A stretch of DNA of 64,000 nucleotides from Nemertoderma westbladi (Eukaryota > Xenacoelomorpha > Nemertodermatida > Nemertodermatidae), in contig JAUCBJ010004470.1 in assembly GCA_032718475.1 (NCBI GenBank), positions 57,788 through 121,787 on the forward strand, read 5' to 3'. Positions 10,130 through 23,000 of the stretch are shown in pieces. The notes below the pieces were generated by a model, which saw nothing but the letters and a program-made list of their open reading frames with translations, did not search any database and was not told the DNA's origin. Both the position numbers and the translations under genes were made by a program. Every line of letters begins with the position of its first letter. The stretch's first letter is position 1.

Positions 10130-11109
10130 GTTGAATTTTATGCGATCGTTAAATTAATCGGGGGTCATTTATGTATGACTATTATTTCCTTGCTAACAAA
10201 CTATTTTAATGAGAATATTGGAATTCTAACGATCTAAATGTCCTTCAATGAGTTTTTATCATACGTATCGTTTTTTCGTTATCATATTTCAATTTTAAAT
10301 TTGCAGTGGATAGGTCACATTTTATCTTATATTTATTAACAGATACCACATTTGATAAAGAAAGCTTTTATTACACATGTCGTTATTTATTTATTTATTT
10401 GCCAATATTAATTATTCTATAAGTATTTGTACGTATTATGAGTATAATAATAATTGTACTCAACGTATTATGAATTAACGTTCTATATCATCATCGTCTT
10501 TCGTATAGTAAGTTTTGAATAGCTATCATTTTGTTAATTAATTGTGTTATTCGTATAAGATTTGGATGAAATAATCACAACTTATTTAAGTGGTGGATAA
10601 TAGTCTTTATTGCCAAATTAAGCAAAAATAAATTACATTTTTGACTTTAATTTTATTTGATGGAAGTCCATTTTTGTCATCCAGTTGTATATATATTATC
10701 TTTTAGAACAATTAATAATTAGTCTGACGACGAACTGGTGGTCTCTTTACTTTTTGTTAAACTTGTTGCGTTTAAAAAAAGACTTCAAAATTTTAATATT
10801 AGGAGTTTTAGTTTCACTTTAGCAGAGTTGATAATCATTTCGGTGTAAATGAAATATTCTATTAACCGTTGTTTGTACTGTATTTGTTGATTTAATTAAT
10901 CAAGGTTTAATTAAATGAGAGTTTTATTAGTTAACTAACTTCAGTTAAATTATGTTTCGTTTAATCTGAAATTATGTAATATAGAATTATAACAAGTTCA
11001 TTATGTTAAATAAATCGATTTGAATTGTCATCTGTCTTGTCTTTTGGTATGGTGGTGGTGCATAGGAAAGGGGAGGGGGGGAATTGTTGGCTTCCAGTGT
11101 TGGAGGTGT
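10130..11109. other. Intergenic, AT-rich
   Basis: No gene or repeat family recognised. Composition is strongly AT-rich with many TTAATTAA-like strings. Further AATAAA hexamers occur (about 10628 and 11010), so a longer CPEB 3' UTR is possible. Confidence 0.35.
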
Positions 11110-11445
11110 CACATTGGTCCCCACAATCTTGGGACTTGAATGGAGCCGCCCCCTCTTTGCAGGACAATGTTTTCGGCGTGAGGACCAGCCTGTGTTTGAC
11201 AGACTGTTGGAGAAAGTAAGTACGGTGGACAGCCCAGGACTTTCTTGAGACGCCTCCTAAAGGACTCTCTAGCCTTGAAGATACGGATAATCTCGCGAAA
11301 GTCAAGGAGTTGTGGCAGCGCAATTTCGTTGACAAGCCGGCACAGCATTATTAATCCACGCTGCAACAAATTAAGGAAATTGTGGATTGCATGGTGGTGG
11401 CACAGGATGTGTAGGTACAATGCAGCAGTCAGATTATTATAGGGA
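11110..11445 (+). pseudogene. RTE-like LINE 3' end, copy D
   Basis: The same block as copies A and B: CCTCTTTGCAGGACAATGTT, then GAGGACCAGCCTGTG, GACAGCCCAGGACTTTCTTG, CTTGAAGATACGGATAATCT and GACAAGCCGGCACAGCATTA. Small deletions have moved the frame. Downstream of the stop it shares the 3' tail with copy A (GGATTGCATGGTGGTGGCAC, then ATGCAGCAG and ATTATAG). Confidence 0.8.
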
Positions 11446-11878
11446 GACATTCTAGTGGTTGGCGACGATTTTGCTAAAAACGTAGTTTCTCAACCTCGTG
11501 AAAGAATTTATGTGAAACCAATTTTTTGGACTCAACTTATATAACCTATTCAGCAGTTGTGCAAAGACAATAATCTATTCAGAACCTGCAAAGACAAAGT
11601 CCAATTCTCAGTTACGAAAAGTTATAGTTCACAATTTGCATTACGGGTGTATTTCTAGGTTCAAAGGTTATGTTGCTAATTACTTTATAGTATAAAGTTA
11701 GATTAGTCACTGCGTGGGAACACTTATTGTTTATTCATTATTATAATTACCGCCAACCTAACCAATAAATTTATTGAATTTAATATTCCGTTGTTGTGTG
11801 TACCTGGAGTGCAACAGTTACATAATAAATTACAATAGTCTCTGTTTGTAATATATCATCAACTTCTACTACGTATTT
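11446..11878. other. Intergenic
   Basis: No gene or recognisable repeat is seen in this AT-rich stretch. Confidence 0.35.
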
Positions 11879-12250
11879 ATAGGGAGGGGTGGGGTTAAAT
11901 GGGTCGTGGGGCTAAATGGGTCTATTCGATATTTTCTGTCATATTTCGAAAAATACTTACGATGACCACAATAATTTAATTGTTGCTAATATATAGCTAA
12001 TTTTGCCAAAGATTCAACATAGACCCATTTAACCCCACACTTGACCCATTTTTTCCCGACGTTCATTAGGAAAACTGAAATATCTTTCCATAGAATGGTA
12101 ATCTTCTGTCGATTCTTATAAATTCACAAACTAGAATAATACAATGTTATTACGTTAGATAATGTTTTTATTTCATAATGAATGATCAAAAGTAAAAAAA
12201 AAGTCATTAAAAAAATAGACCCATTCAACCCCACCCCCCCCCCCCCCTAT
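11879..12250. mobile_element. MITE with GGGGTTAAATGGGTC inverted ends
   Basis: The left end TAGGGAGGGGTGGGGTTAAA followed by TGGGTC is matched in reverse complement by the right end GACCCATTCAACCCCACCCC plus a C run. TA flanks both sides, typical of Tc1/mariner-pogo type target duplications. An internal inverted copy of the same motif (GACCCATTTAACCCC) lies near 12023. About 370 bp long with no coding capacity. Confidence 0.7.
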
Positions 12251-12259
12251 ATTGGTCTG

Positions 12260-13300
12260 AGGACTTTCAAAGTTAACTGTCAAAATTGTGGTCGTTTTGG
12301 AGTTAACAAAAAGACCAACAGTAGAAGCCGCATGTTCTAATGAGCTGATGAGCCGTTGGTCTCCCTCTAGTGATTCCGAGAGTATTCCAGATATATCAGA
12401 GAATTGGTGTCCTCAGCAGTTAGAGCCCAGCATGGACTCCCAAAGAGGAGTACTGGAACTACTGCTGCCCTGAATAATCGGACCTTAAGTTTCCGATTAA
12501 TTCTATGTGACTTTCCAAATCCTGGAAAGCCATTCAAGGCTGACATGCCTTTCAATTACGTATTCGAAGGTCCTCACCTGACTTTCCGGATCCAAGATCA
12601 CAGGTTACAGAAGAGGTCCACATGCTCAAGCATACTATCCTTTGAGCTTAAATGCTCATGCGATTAGACATTTATTTAAGGACTGTCGTAGTTATCTGTC
12701 AAAGAAAAAAATCCACTTCGAATGGATCTGTGTTACTTTCAGTGGTTGACACAAATGTCGACGAATCCCATATACAGTAATGTAAATATGTTTAACCTGT
12801 GAGCCAGAGACGAAATTGAAGGCCTTGAAGTAGTCAACAATGATAATAAAAGCCATACGTCTTTTTTATTACTCTTCAATTATCCTTCTATGTGCCAAAA
12901 TGGGCTCCATGGTCCCACGACCTTTACGAAACCCATTCTGATTTCCACGGAGCAGTCTCTCAATGGGATCCCTGATGCGATTTAATATAATTCTATTGTA
13001 TAGCTTTGCAGCCATCGAGATCAATGAGATTCCCCGAAAAGAACCATAGAGTGTTAGGTTGCCCTTCTTGGGAACTGGCACCAACTTATTTGTTTTCATT
13101 TCTTGTGAGACTCTTTTGGTTCTGTACATGTCTACTGTAGAACCATGATGGGAAAATGAGCTTCAAACACTGTTATTTTAAAGAGCTCAAGCCGTTATGG
13201 GGGGACACCATCTAATCCAAAGGAACGATTGGTCTTAATGCCCTTTTGCAGTTGCCTTTGTCAATGAGATGTCACCAATTGGAATATCTGGGAATACACA
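12260..13300 (-). pseudogene. RTE-like LINE fragment, RT domain and later part
   Basis: On the minus strand 13129-12869 encodes an RT N-terminal block: NKLVPVPKKGNLTLYGSFRG, ISLISMAAKLYNRIILNRI, and LLRGNQNGFRKGRGTMEPI. These correspond to RT motifs 1 and 2 of LINEs. 12555-12367 encodes a downstream piece, LFGSPCWALTAEDTNSL, found after the RT domain. The central RT part, including the catalytic block, is missing or unrecognisable between them (about 12600-12860). Nearly the same N-terminal block occurs at 58746-59186. The copy is dead. Confidence 0.85.
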
Positions 13301-14107
13301 CACAGTCATACATATATTTATATATTATCTAGGCCAACGCTACTTTATTATGGGGAAAGCAAAAACGCCGACGTCCCAACTCTTCCCTACAGTATAGTAA
13401 GTACTGTAGGCTTCCTGATTTGGGACTGGTAGGTCGACAAGACAAATGCATTGAGAGCGTTCACAACCCGCTGACAGTCTCCAAGGCACCTTTTGATATG
13501 CCGGACAAAAGTTTGTCACGAACCCAATAGTGTTGGTTGCATTTGTGACATATGTGGTAGAGCAGAGATAATCGATTCCTACCATTTGCTATATTGCCCC
13601 CCGAATACAGTAGCCTACACTCTTATATACTGGATAAATAAGAAACAAAACTTAGCGTTTGATATTCATTAGGCCGATGGGTGTTATGGTACCAATAATT
13701 ATTGTTGGAATTATTGTTGGCTAAAAAATTATAAGCGACTATATAGTAAATTGGTATTTTGTAGAGTTAAGCCTACAGTAGGTCTACCGTACCCAATACG
13801 GACTACAGCAGGCATGCGTGTTTCTAACGAAATTGTGTACAAAGATCGATATTAATTCAATAATGGAATTATGTTTCACATTTTGTTCCCATTAGATATT
13901 TGGGCGTTTTCAAAAATTAAATTTTAAATCAACAATTATTGCCGGAACATTCTAGGAAATTTCAGCATTTATTTTTCAATCATATTTCTTGTGTTTTCAA
14001 ATAAAATTTGGAAAACATTCCTTGAAATTTGGGAATTTTCCCGATAATTGCGGGAATATTCTCTTCTATTAAACTACTTCAAAATTTGATTAATACGGGA
14101 ATAAATT
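13301..14107. other. Intergenic, upstream of PGAP4
   Basis: No gene recognised. It becomes very AT-rich toward 14100, with several diverged GGAA(T/C)ATTC-like strings. No TATA box is placed with confidence. Confidence 0.35.
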
Positions 14108-16717
14108 ATGCGGAAGCTTTTAATACTTATCGTCGCTCTACTATTTCTATCTGCATACATTTACATTCATTTCCCAAACTATTTCGAGGACCATTCCAAG
14201 GAAGTTCTCAAGGTGTTTGCTCGGGACGCTGAAAGGTTTGTTTGGGCGAGAAAATATCTATCGGAAATTACGGGCAATCTCAAAGCGCCACATCACCACA
14301 CCTACAACCAGTACGTAATTATTATTATAACTAAAAATCGTCGTTATTTTTCCAAAGCGAATAAACTATTCCTATTCCCCCAATATTTAACTCAAGTCAT
14401 TGCTGCTGTTCACAAGGAAACCAATGGGACTGTCCCAATAGTGGTGTGCAACACTGAAAGACAATACGAGACATCTCCAGAACATTTATATATAGCAACT
14501 AAATTTCCTACTTTGTACATGTGGAACTGCACGAAGGATTGTCCTTCATACTACGGAAACTTCCACAGGGATGAGACTTCCTCTTACTCTTATTGTTTGG
14601 ATAAAGCATCGCTGTTAAACAGCTCCTACACCTTAGTTCTACAAGATGACGCCCTGCCTGTTGATAACTTCTTTACTCATTTGCAATACATCGTCGACGA
14701 ACAGGTTGAACATCGAATGAGCAAAGGGGAGTTGATTGATGGCAATTCAAATTGGTTTTATATCAAGTTGAACTTTCCTCTACCACTAAGTGGCTTCATT
14801 AATAACTGGTTATTTTTCGTTGAATGGCTTGCATTGTGTTCCACAATCGCGTCTATTTTTACACTTCATCACATTTACTCAAACCAACAATGGAGGCTAA
14901 AAATCTTTAAGAAAGAATACCCATGTATTATATTCATTGTTGTATTCTGTTTATGTCTTCCTGCAACTCACATACTTTTAGGAAGGCAATTTTTTCTTAG
15001 TTTACAAAGGTAAGTAAATTAATAAGAAATATCAGAAACTCATTAAATATAATATTTCGGTGGTGGCAAAATTACTGTACAATCGAGTGGATTGGTCTTT
15101 TATAATAAATAAATAAATAATATATAAATTGTAAACAATTAATTCTTATATGAAATCTTCAAATTTTTTTTTGTAATTTAAACATCCGGCTTACTAGTCC
15201 GGCAGCCACATACCTCGTTTTGGCCCAACCGAAAATTTTTGTACGGATTACATTTTTTGGATGTTTTGAGGTCTAGAGGTCCCTCTGAACATAAAAAAGT
15301 AATTTATGGACTTTGACACCTTGGGCAATTTGAATTAATAACCCGTTTCTATTGACTACAGCAATTTCTATGAAAGCTTAGCAATCAGAATGGCGATTAA
15401 CTGTTGGATTTGAACTGGTTGTAATTTTGATCGAAAATATGAAAATTTTAGAGAAACTATTGAAGTGTTGCTATGGTAACGAAGGCACTACAGCTATCGC
15501 TCAATCTTTCCAAATGAAAAACTACTATGCCTACTGACACTCATGTGTTTTTTGTTTCGTTGGTGCACTTTATTAATAATATGTTCCCTAAATAATATGC
15601 ACCACATCAATTTTGTGTAGAAGTATGGTTAGCAACAAATACACGTATTCATGGAAACCACAGTAATTTATTGCGGACATAACATCTGAAGCATTTAAAA
15701 CCTTGTCAGAAAATTATTACCTTAAAATATATACAGTATATAAATAAATAATATGTCTCCTGCTTGTTTATAACACGTTTTTAATGCTAAATATACAAAA
15801 TTTAGTTAATGCATGGCGAATATGGAGACTATGCATTTTATATTAGGCCTATTCATTGTTTGATTACCGGTATATAATACAATATGACATTACGAAAAGT
15901 TTGCGCATGTATGTACCTTTATACGTCCCGGTGGCTATTATCGGTAAAATGGTCTAACACACAAATTAAGAGCAACAAGTTACAATGACAATACAAAACG
16001 GCCGGTTTTTGCATGTTGGGCCGAAAAGCAAATAGTATCATATCAGTTATAACAACACGTATCATTAGGAGTATTATTGATTAAGTATTATTTATTACAC
16101 TTATACTTTTATAGGTATTATTGATTAAGATTATAAAAGTCCAATACCATTGAGTGGCGACCTGCATGTGAGCCAGAGGTGCATCTCAAATAATTACACT
16201 TTATTAATAATAAAATTTTACAACCGGTTTTTCATCTGCAGCCGTTTCGTAATAAATCTTTTTAGTAAAACCATGTAAATGTACGAATATTAAGTATTAT
16301 TACTGTACTTAATATTATTATTATATCGGGTTTTGTGGATGATATATTTGCTTTATTCCATTCTCCCGCAGTTGGCATTCGCTCCGACCGGGAACTGATT
16401 GCTGCATAGTTTCCGCCCTGTACCAAAGCCGCAATCTCAGACACATCTCGAGACATATCCACGACGTTCCGAGAAACCCAACACGCCGTTCATTAGACTT
16501 CGCTCTCGATGACTACAGACGGTCCCTCGGAATGGAACAACATCTCGTGGTCCCCAATCTATTCTACCACATAGGGATGGTGTCTAACAGACTAACTAAC
16601 GGACTCGGGGGTATATCCTATAAATACTACGGAGATATCCCTTACCCGATGTACGAAAGCAGGTTTTATAATAGATACAATAGTTGGGAAAAGGTTTGGC
16701 AAATACTAGGGAGATAA
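14108..16717 (+). CDS. PGAP4: Post-GPI attachment GalNAc transferase 4, two exons
   Basis: Exon 1 is 14108-15009 and exon 2 is 16372-16717. Donor AAAG|GTAAGT and acceptor CCCGCAG|T join in phase 2 to give a 415-residue protein (human PGAP4/TMEM246: 403). The family is a Golgi glycosyltransferase that adds N-acetylgalactosamine to the first mannose of GPI anchors. Seen here: an N-terminal membrane anchor (residues about 4-22); a GT-A-like domain with VIIIITKNRR and the acidic metal-site motif LVLQDDALP (about residue 180); then two closely spaced membrane helices (about 222-246 and 262-288) inserted inside the catalytic domain, a hallmark of this family. Exon 2 supplies the C-terminal catalytic part (CCIVSALYQSRNL, DDYRRSLG, VVPNLFYHIGMVS). 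An in-frame TAA just upstream (14102-14104) fixes the start. Both the match across the splice and the length support the gene model. Confidence 0.92.
15010..16371 (+). other. PGAP4 intron (1362 bp)
   Basis: Bounded by GTAAGT at 15010 and a pyrimidine-rich TTCTCCCGCAG ending at 16371. It splits the coding region just after the second luminal-side membrane helix. It contains AT-rich sequence with no recognised element. Confidence 0.85.
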
Positions 16718-16976
16718 TTTATTTGAATTACTTTACTATAAATCGTGTATTTCGGTCGAGATAATTGATTTATGGAGGGGTAGCGAGGTGTTTATGGTTG
16801 CCACTCTATTTCAGTTTAAATTTTCTCCGACTTTTCCCTTACTATACTGGTATGCACGCGACATTTTTATAGAATAATATTAATTATATTGGCCATGTTA
16901 TCTTATTTATTCGCTTTTATTATATTCCAAAAAAGTTACACATAATTAAGTGAGTCTTTTAAATGACGGTTATCTC
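16718..16976. other. PGAP4 3' flank
   Basis: A likely 3' UTR and spacer. No canonical AATAAA is present in the first 150 bp; variants such as AATAAT occur near 16873. Confidence 0.3.
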
Positions 16977-17573
16977 CAGTCTTTTTCTTCCGATATAAAA
17001 TTTTATAGTAATTCAGAATCTGAAATCAGTTTTTCGATAGGTTATTTCGTTCTAGAAGTTATGGAAACTTTTGTAATTTTCACCCAAAATTTGAAATTTT
17101 TTTTGGTGCAGCACCACATTTGACAACAAAAAGACAATCAAACACCCAAAATTTTTGAAACAATTTGCCATTTTCGGAATCAGCGCCCAAAATTCGCCTA
17201 TAGGTATCAAAACCGCAAAAGAAGATCATTTTTGAAAAAAATTTAAAATTGTTCACTTTTGATGCATGTTTGGTCAGTTGTAATCAGGAGGAAATTTAAC
17301 ATTTTTCTCGCGTTGCCTTTTTGAGACACTTTCTACTTTTTAACTATTCAACCGATTTTCGTTCTGTTTGCTGAATTATGTAGAGGAATATTCCGAGCAA
17401 AATCATGACATTTTTCGTTTCAAAAGTAACCAAAAATCAAAAAAAATCATTTCGCGATTTTTTTTACACAAACAATGTCATTCCCATTTTTTAAACAAAA
17501 TTGCAAAATTCTGTAAACACAATTTTTGCGCGTAATTTCCTCTACATAATTCTGCAAACAAAATGAAAACCGG

Positions 17574-17584
17574 TAGAGTAAGTT
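17574..17584. repeat. Target-site duplication, left copy (LINE)
   Basis: TAGAGTAAGTT, repeated exactly at 19639-19649 on the other side of the LINE. Removing the LINE plus one copy restores alignment of the palindrome arms through the site. Confidence 0.85.
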
Positions 17585-19638
17585 CAGTTCCGGTAGAGTA
17601 AGACACAGTAGAAGTTCAAAACCGCTTTGAAGCACTTCAGTCAATGGATGAAGACCAATCCACCGATTCAATATACCAGAATATAATAACAGCCCACAAG
17701 GAATCAGCTAAGAGGCATATCCCCCAGAAACCCAAACGAAAACAGTATGTGCCATGGCAAAACTCTGAGGTTACTTGTAAGAGAGAAGATCTTAAGATAG
17801 CCTACAAAGTTAAAACCGAACAACCAACAACCGAAAACATTAACAAGGTTGAGAAAGCTAAGGACGATCTTAAATTGGCCTACAACATCAACCAGGAAAA
17901 GTACATACAGGATAAAACTGAAGCAATTACAACTGCTCACATACAGCAACAATCAAGACTTACCTGGCAAACTGTAAATGAGGTATCTGGTCGGAAAAGT
18001 TGTGCAAAGGGGCGCCTCGAAGCCGATAGTCCTGAAGAACGTATTGGGAAGAGGAAAAATCACTTCAGCAACTTGCTTGGGCAGCCACCAAACATCGAGG
18101 TCAGCCCTACAAGGAAAATATATGACAAGACACTACCTATAGAAACAGGGGACTTTACACCTGCCGAACTCCAAAGAAGCATTAAAAGTATGTCCAATAA
18201 TAAAGCGAGTGGATTAGATGAAATCCCAGCGGAGGTACGGAGTGCTAAACAGACCATTATTGAATGTTTGCAACCGGATGTTAAAAGGGGAAAAGCCACC
18301 ACCAATTTGGACTAATGGTCAACTATAGCCTCTCCCCAAGAAAGGAGACCTTGGCATACCAACAAACTATCGTGGGATCTGTCTGCTTGTGGTAGCTGCC
18401 ACAATAACAATAACACAATAAAATGATTCTATATAGGATTAGGCCTCACATAGAGAAACTACTGCGTAAGAGCCAAAACGGATTTCGACCAAGTAGATGA
18501 ACAATAGCTCAGATACTTGCACTACGGAGACTGATTGAAGGAATTAAGTCAAAGAATCTCCCCGCAGTCATGACTTTTGTGGACTTCAAGAAGGCATTCG
18601 ACTCCATCCATAGAGGCAAAATGCTTGAAATCCTAAGAGCTTATGGAATACCAGAAGTAATTGTTGCTGGCATTGGATTGCTATATTGTGACACAGAAGC
18701 GCAGGTACTCTCACCAGATGGCGAAACTGAGTTTTTCTCAATCCTGGCTGGCGTACTGCAAGGTGACACATTAGCACCATTACTATTTGTAATTGTGCTG
18801 GATTACGCAATGAGGACGGCCACAAAGGGTGAAGATCTGGGATTCACACTTCAAGAACGCAGAAGTAGTATATATCCGGCAACTACAGTCACAGACACCC
18901 ACTTTGCGGATGACATCGCCCTGCTGCTAGCAGATGCACAGCTTCTACTAAATAAAGTGGAGAGGGCTGCTAGGGAAGTTGAATTGCATATAAATGCTAC
19001 CAAGACCAAATTCATGACCTTTAATGTTGATGGAAACTTGACAACCATTGATAATAATCAACCAAGGAAGGTTGACGACTTCCAGTACCTAGGATCATGG
19101 ATAGAGAGTAGCAAAAAGGACATAGAAGTTAGGAAAGCAAAGGCTTGGGTAGCTCTATCAAAAATGGATAACATCTGGAAATCAGATCTCTCCAGGCACC
19201 TGAAGACTAGTTCTTTCGAGCCACAGTGGAAAGTGTATTTTTATACGGGGATGAGACCTGGACACTGACTAAATCACTTGAACAACGAATTGATGGTTGC
19301 TACACAAGACTACTAAGGGCAGCCCTAAACATCAGCTGGAGACAACCATGACAAACGCCGAGCTTTATGGTACAATACCACCTGTATCAACCACCCTCCG
19401 TGAACGCAGATTAAGATTCAGTGGGCACTGCAGGCGAAGTAAAGACGAGGTCATACCAGATCTACTTCACTGGCAACCAACTCATGGAAGGCGTAGTCGT
19501 GGACGACCGGCCATAACATATATAGATCAACTTGAAAGGGATACTGAACTTGGGAGAAATGAAATTGCGACAACTATGGAGAATCGGGAAGCCTGGAAGG
19601 ATCTCATTTCCACTGTCCGAGTTCGTTCGACCTAGTAG
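17585..19638 (+). pseudogene. RTE-like LINE with reverse transcriptase, 5' truncated
   Basis: About 2.05 kb. The first part (17644-18315) covers the linker and early RT (KSMSNNKASGLDEIPAEV, an RT motif 1-type block). A disrupted stretch near 18320-18560 has indels and a stop. The part from 18570 has the catalytic core: VDFKKAFDSIHRGKMLEI, GVLQGDTLAPLLFVIVLDY and HFADDIALL (the FADD catalytic pair), then KFMTFN and YLGSWI. The C-terminal tail (RLRFSGHCRRSKDE, then ITYIDQLERDTELGRNEI) ends shortly before CCTAGTAGTAG. A one-base-type frameshift lies near 19270-19300. Flanking copies of TAGAGTAAGTT (17574-17584 and 19639-19649) are a target-site duplication. No endonuclease domain is present, consistent with 5' truncation during insertion. 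Confidence 0.9.
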
Positions 19639-19649
19639 TAGAGTAAGTT
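19639..19649. repeat. Target-site duplication, right copy (LINE)
   Basis: TAGAGTAAGTT, the partner of 17574-17584. It follows the LINE's (TAG)n tail directly, so the exact boundary is ambiguous by a few bases. Confidence 0.85.
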
Positions 19650-20046
19650 AAAAAGTAGATAGAGAAAGTATCCAAAAGAAGCCAAATGACGAAGAAAAAT
19701 GACATTATCTTTCCCAATGATTGATTACATCTCACCAAACATGCACTAAAAGTAAACAATAAAAAAAATGATCTTCTTTTGCGGTTTTGAAACCCATAGG
19801 CTAGTTTTCGGCGCTGATTCCGAAAATGGCAAATTATATTGAAATTTTTGAGTGTTTGATAGTTTTTTTTGGTGTCAAATGTGGTGCTGCACCAAAATTA
19901 AAAATTTTCAAATTTTGCGTAAAAATTACAAAAGTTGAATAACTCGACAACAAATGAAACAACTCGAAAAACTCATTTCAGATTCGGATTCACCATAAAA
20001 TTTTACTTTGGAAAACACATTAAAAATTCTGATGAAAAAAAGTCTG

Positions 20047-23000
20047 GGGGACCCCCCCACCCCTAAATATCAAGATATTGGCAATCTACCACAACAGACC
20101 AATGACTGGCAAAGTAGGTAGGTGGTAGGGCTACCGCAGTGCTGCTATTTTGTCAGTGGTTTAGTAGTAGTTTTAGTTTATTTTAGTTTTGTTTATTAGA
20201 CGTTTTTGATAAAGAGCGCTGAAGGCGCCCGAAAATTCAATTAAATAAATAAATATTATTGCTGATAATAACGTAGGATTTTTTTCATCTTGTTTATATA
20301 ATATACTGTTTATAATTTAAATGAAAACAAAAGATAAACCTTCTAGGTTATAAGGTAGGTAGTGCAATATGTAGCTGCAGCAGCACCCCGAGCATATTTT
20401 TTATCCTAGCTAGTTTTTGAATTTTTTTTAAAGGCGGCTAGTTATACTGTAGTCGAGTCCATCTAGCAAAAAACCCATAAGTATTTCGCAATCAATCCGA
20501 ACCACATATTTTGGATTCAATATTACCTTATTAATGACCAAAAAAAAGTCTATAAAAATATTTTTGCGGATCATATGCGGATTCATGGACATTCTGCGTA
20601 AATTTGCATAACACAAGCCAAACAAAAGGAACAGTAGGGAAAAGTAAGTAGCAAATTGGTGATGTTCCAGAATAATTTAATTAATTTCACAATAAGCTGT
20701 GATTCAATGGGATATTAGTAATATTTACACTGGCGTGTTACACATTAATTGCTATATCTCGGAAACTCGAAGTCCCATCAAATTTTTAAATATATCAAAA
20801 ACTTCACGATATTAAGGTAACCGTTGTAAAAAATTATACAATTCCACTGCAAGGAAATTTCATAATTTCCATAACTGTTAGTAAAGATTTTTCACATAAT
20901 TAAATTGTGATTGCTCTATTGATATTAGGTGTAATTTTTTATTTGTTTTAGTTTGAAAAACACAATAGTTTATCAAATAACAAATACATTTTTTGGGGAT
21001 AAGGGTTTTTGAGGTCGATAAATCCGATGGGCGAGGTTACATCCACCCGTTTACTAGAGAAGTTGTGTAAATAAGCTCCCTATATTGTACCAGCAAAATT
21101 GGTATTAAAAATGGTGAAATTATTAGACAAATTTCCGTTGCTCTGGAAACTAAATTGGTAACTATATAGAAGTGCATACTTCAGTCAATCGATAGTCATT
21201 CGAGTAAAGTTTGTCTGTACCAAATTTGGAGAAAATTCCACCAATTAGACCCCTTATTGCTATGTAAAATCCATGTTGCTAAGGAAAGAAACAGGAAATT
21301 GAAGGTGATCCACATAATATATTTTTATAGACTTTTTTGGGAGTATTAACAAGGTAATGTAGAATAAAAAAAAAATTGGTTTGGATGAATTGCGAATTTG
21401 TTATGGGTTGACCACCTTTTTCGGCTAGGCTAGATTGACTCGCCTATTAAGGACTGTCGAATAAACATAAAATGTATAAAATTTAATAACTTTCAAAACA
21501 AAATGTAATAACATCTATAATAATTTAATTTGAAGTGATTATTTTTCAGAGTTACTTACCCTAGGGTCAGAAATAATTTCCGAGGCGAAGCCGAGTCGAG
21601 GATAAAACTGTATTTTATTTAAAAAGCAAATAAGTGATTTCAATGATAGAGAATTATAATTTAACATTTGAATATTATTATGATTTCAGCCTACAGAGTA
21701 TTTATTTATACGATCTCGGTAGTGACGTCTTAATATAAAACCAAGTATCACCTTGCATGCACAATGGAAGTCATGCCGTCACTACTATGGATCAATCTAT
21801 GCATTATGTTGTCCTATAAGAGCCGGCTGACGGAAACCTTGTTGTCAGATATTGACATTCCTAAAATATCTGCTAAAAGACCCTGGGGGTCTTAAAAAGC
21901 AGCTACGAACTGGAGAGTTATAGGGCTGATAGCGAACTCTGTAGGTGTTGCGTTGCGGTGTGTCCGGTAGCAGATTGGAAATGATAATGGTTTGAATGAA
22001 TAAAGCGGTGTAAATCATGATATTGTGATAAATGTACTTTTAGATTATATTAACAATGCACAGTATGTAAACACAATATTACCAGCAGATAAACAAGGAG
22101 CACAAATAAACAGATCAGATTATTAATAAATTAAATATTCCAACCAACAACCCACACAACAGAATTTGTTAACAACACTTAATAGTTGGAAAAAAAACCA
22201 TCACCTAATTTATATACAAACACTAGAATAATAAAAGTATAAAATGTTAGCGCTAATATTCCGAACGTGATGCATCTTGTGTGGCCTATAATTTACATTT
22301 AAGTATACATTGTAAACAATACACAGCTAAATATAATAATTTAGCGGCAAAATAGTTACATGTTATAGAACTGATACTACTGTACCTGTATTACTGTAAA
22401 GATAAAGATTGTAAGTTTAGGTTCGATATAGGGATATAACAGTTTCAGTACAGTAAAACAATGGTATGTACAGTGTACACTGTACACCATGTCCAAAGGG
22501 GAATATAGTGTCGTTATTCAGGTACCAGCACCCCCCCCCCCCCCCCCCCCCCCTCAAAAAAATCTAGAACTCCGTTTTGTGTTACAAATTAGGAATCCTT
22601 GCATAGCCACCTTATTCCAGGACATGGTGTAAGAATGGACCGTGATTCTTACCAGCTCCTGAGCGCGACACTAAGTACCTTATAACCCATTCAGCTATGT
22701 CCCTTTTAATTTAATAATTTGAAATATAATTTACAAATGTAAGTGTAAAAATTATTTAAAGCAAATCACCACAAAGTATTATTATTTTCCATTTTAGCTT
22801 AATAAGTTCTTAGAGCTGTCCCGGAATACCGTAGTACAACTCCGCCAAATGTCAGTGTATACGGGATATAAGGTAAATCATATGAATTTATATTTTAGAC
22901 TTTACAACCCGCTGGGATAGAAAGAGCAATCTTATAATATCCGGAAACTTTCTTCGAATATTCGGTAAAAATGATGAAAACAATTTGAAAAAAGTATTTT

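Larger units (their letters stand above)
16977..20046. mobile_element. Long palindromic (foldback) element, split by a LINE
   Basis: 16977-17578 and 19650-20046 together form one inverted-repeat structure. The left arm from AGTCTTTTTCTTCC onward matches the reverse complement of the right arm ending at about 20046. Shared blocks include GGTGCAGCACCACATTTGAC, TTTGCCATTTTCGGAATCAG and AACCGCAAAAGAAGATCATT. The innermost part of the palindrome is on the left side: 17350-17400 (GATTTTCGTTCTGTTTGC, TTATGTAGAGGAA) pairs with 17530-17575, centred near 17455. The right arm is therefore interrupted by the inserted LINE. The element itself is about 1 kb and has no coding capacity. Confidence 0.8.
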
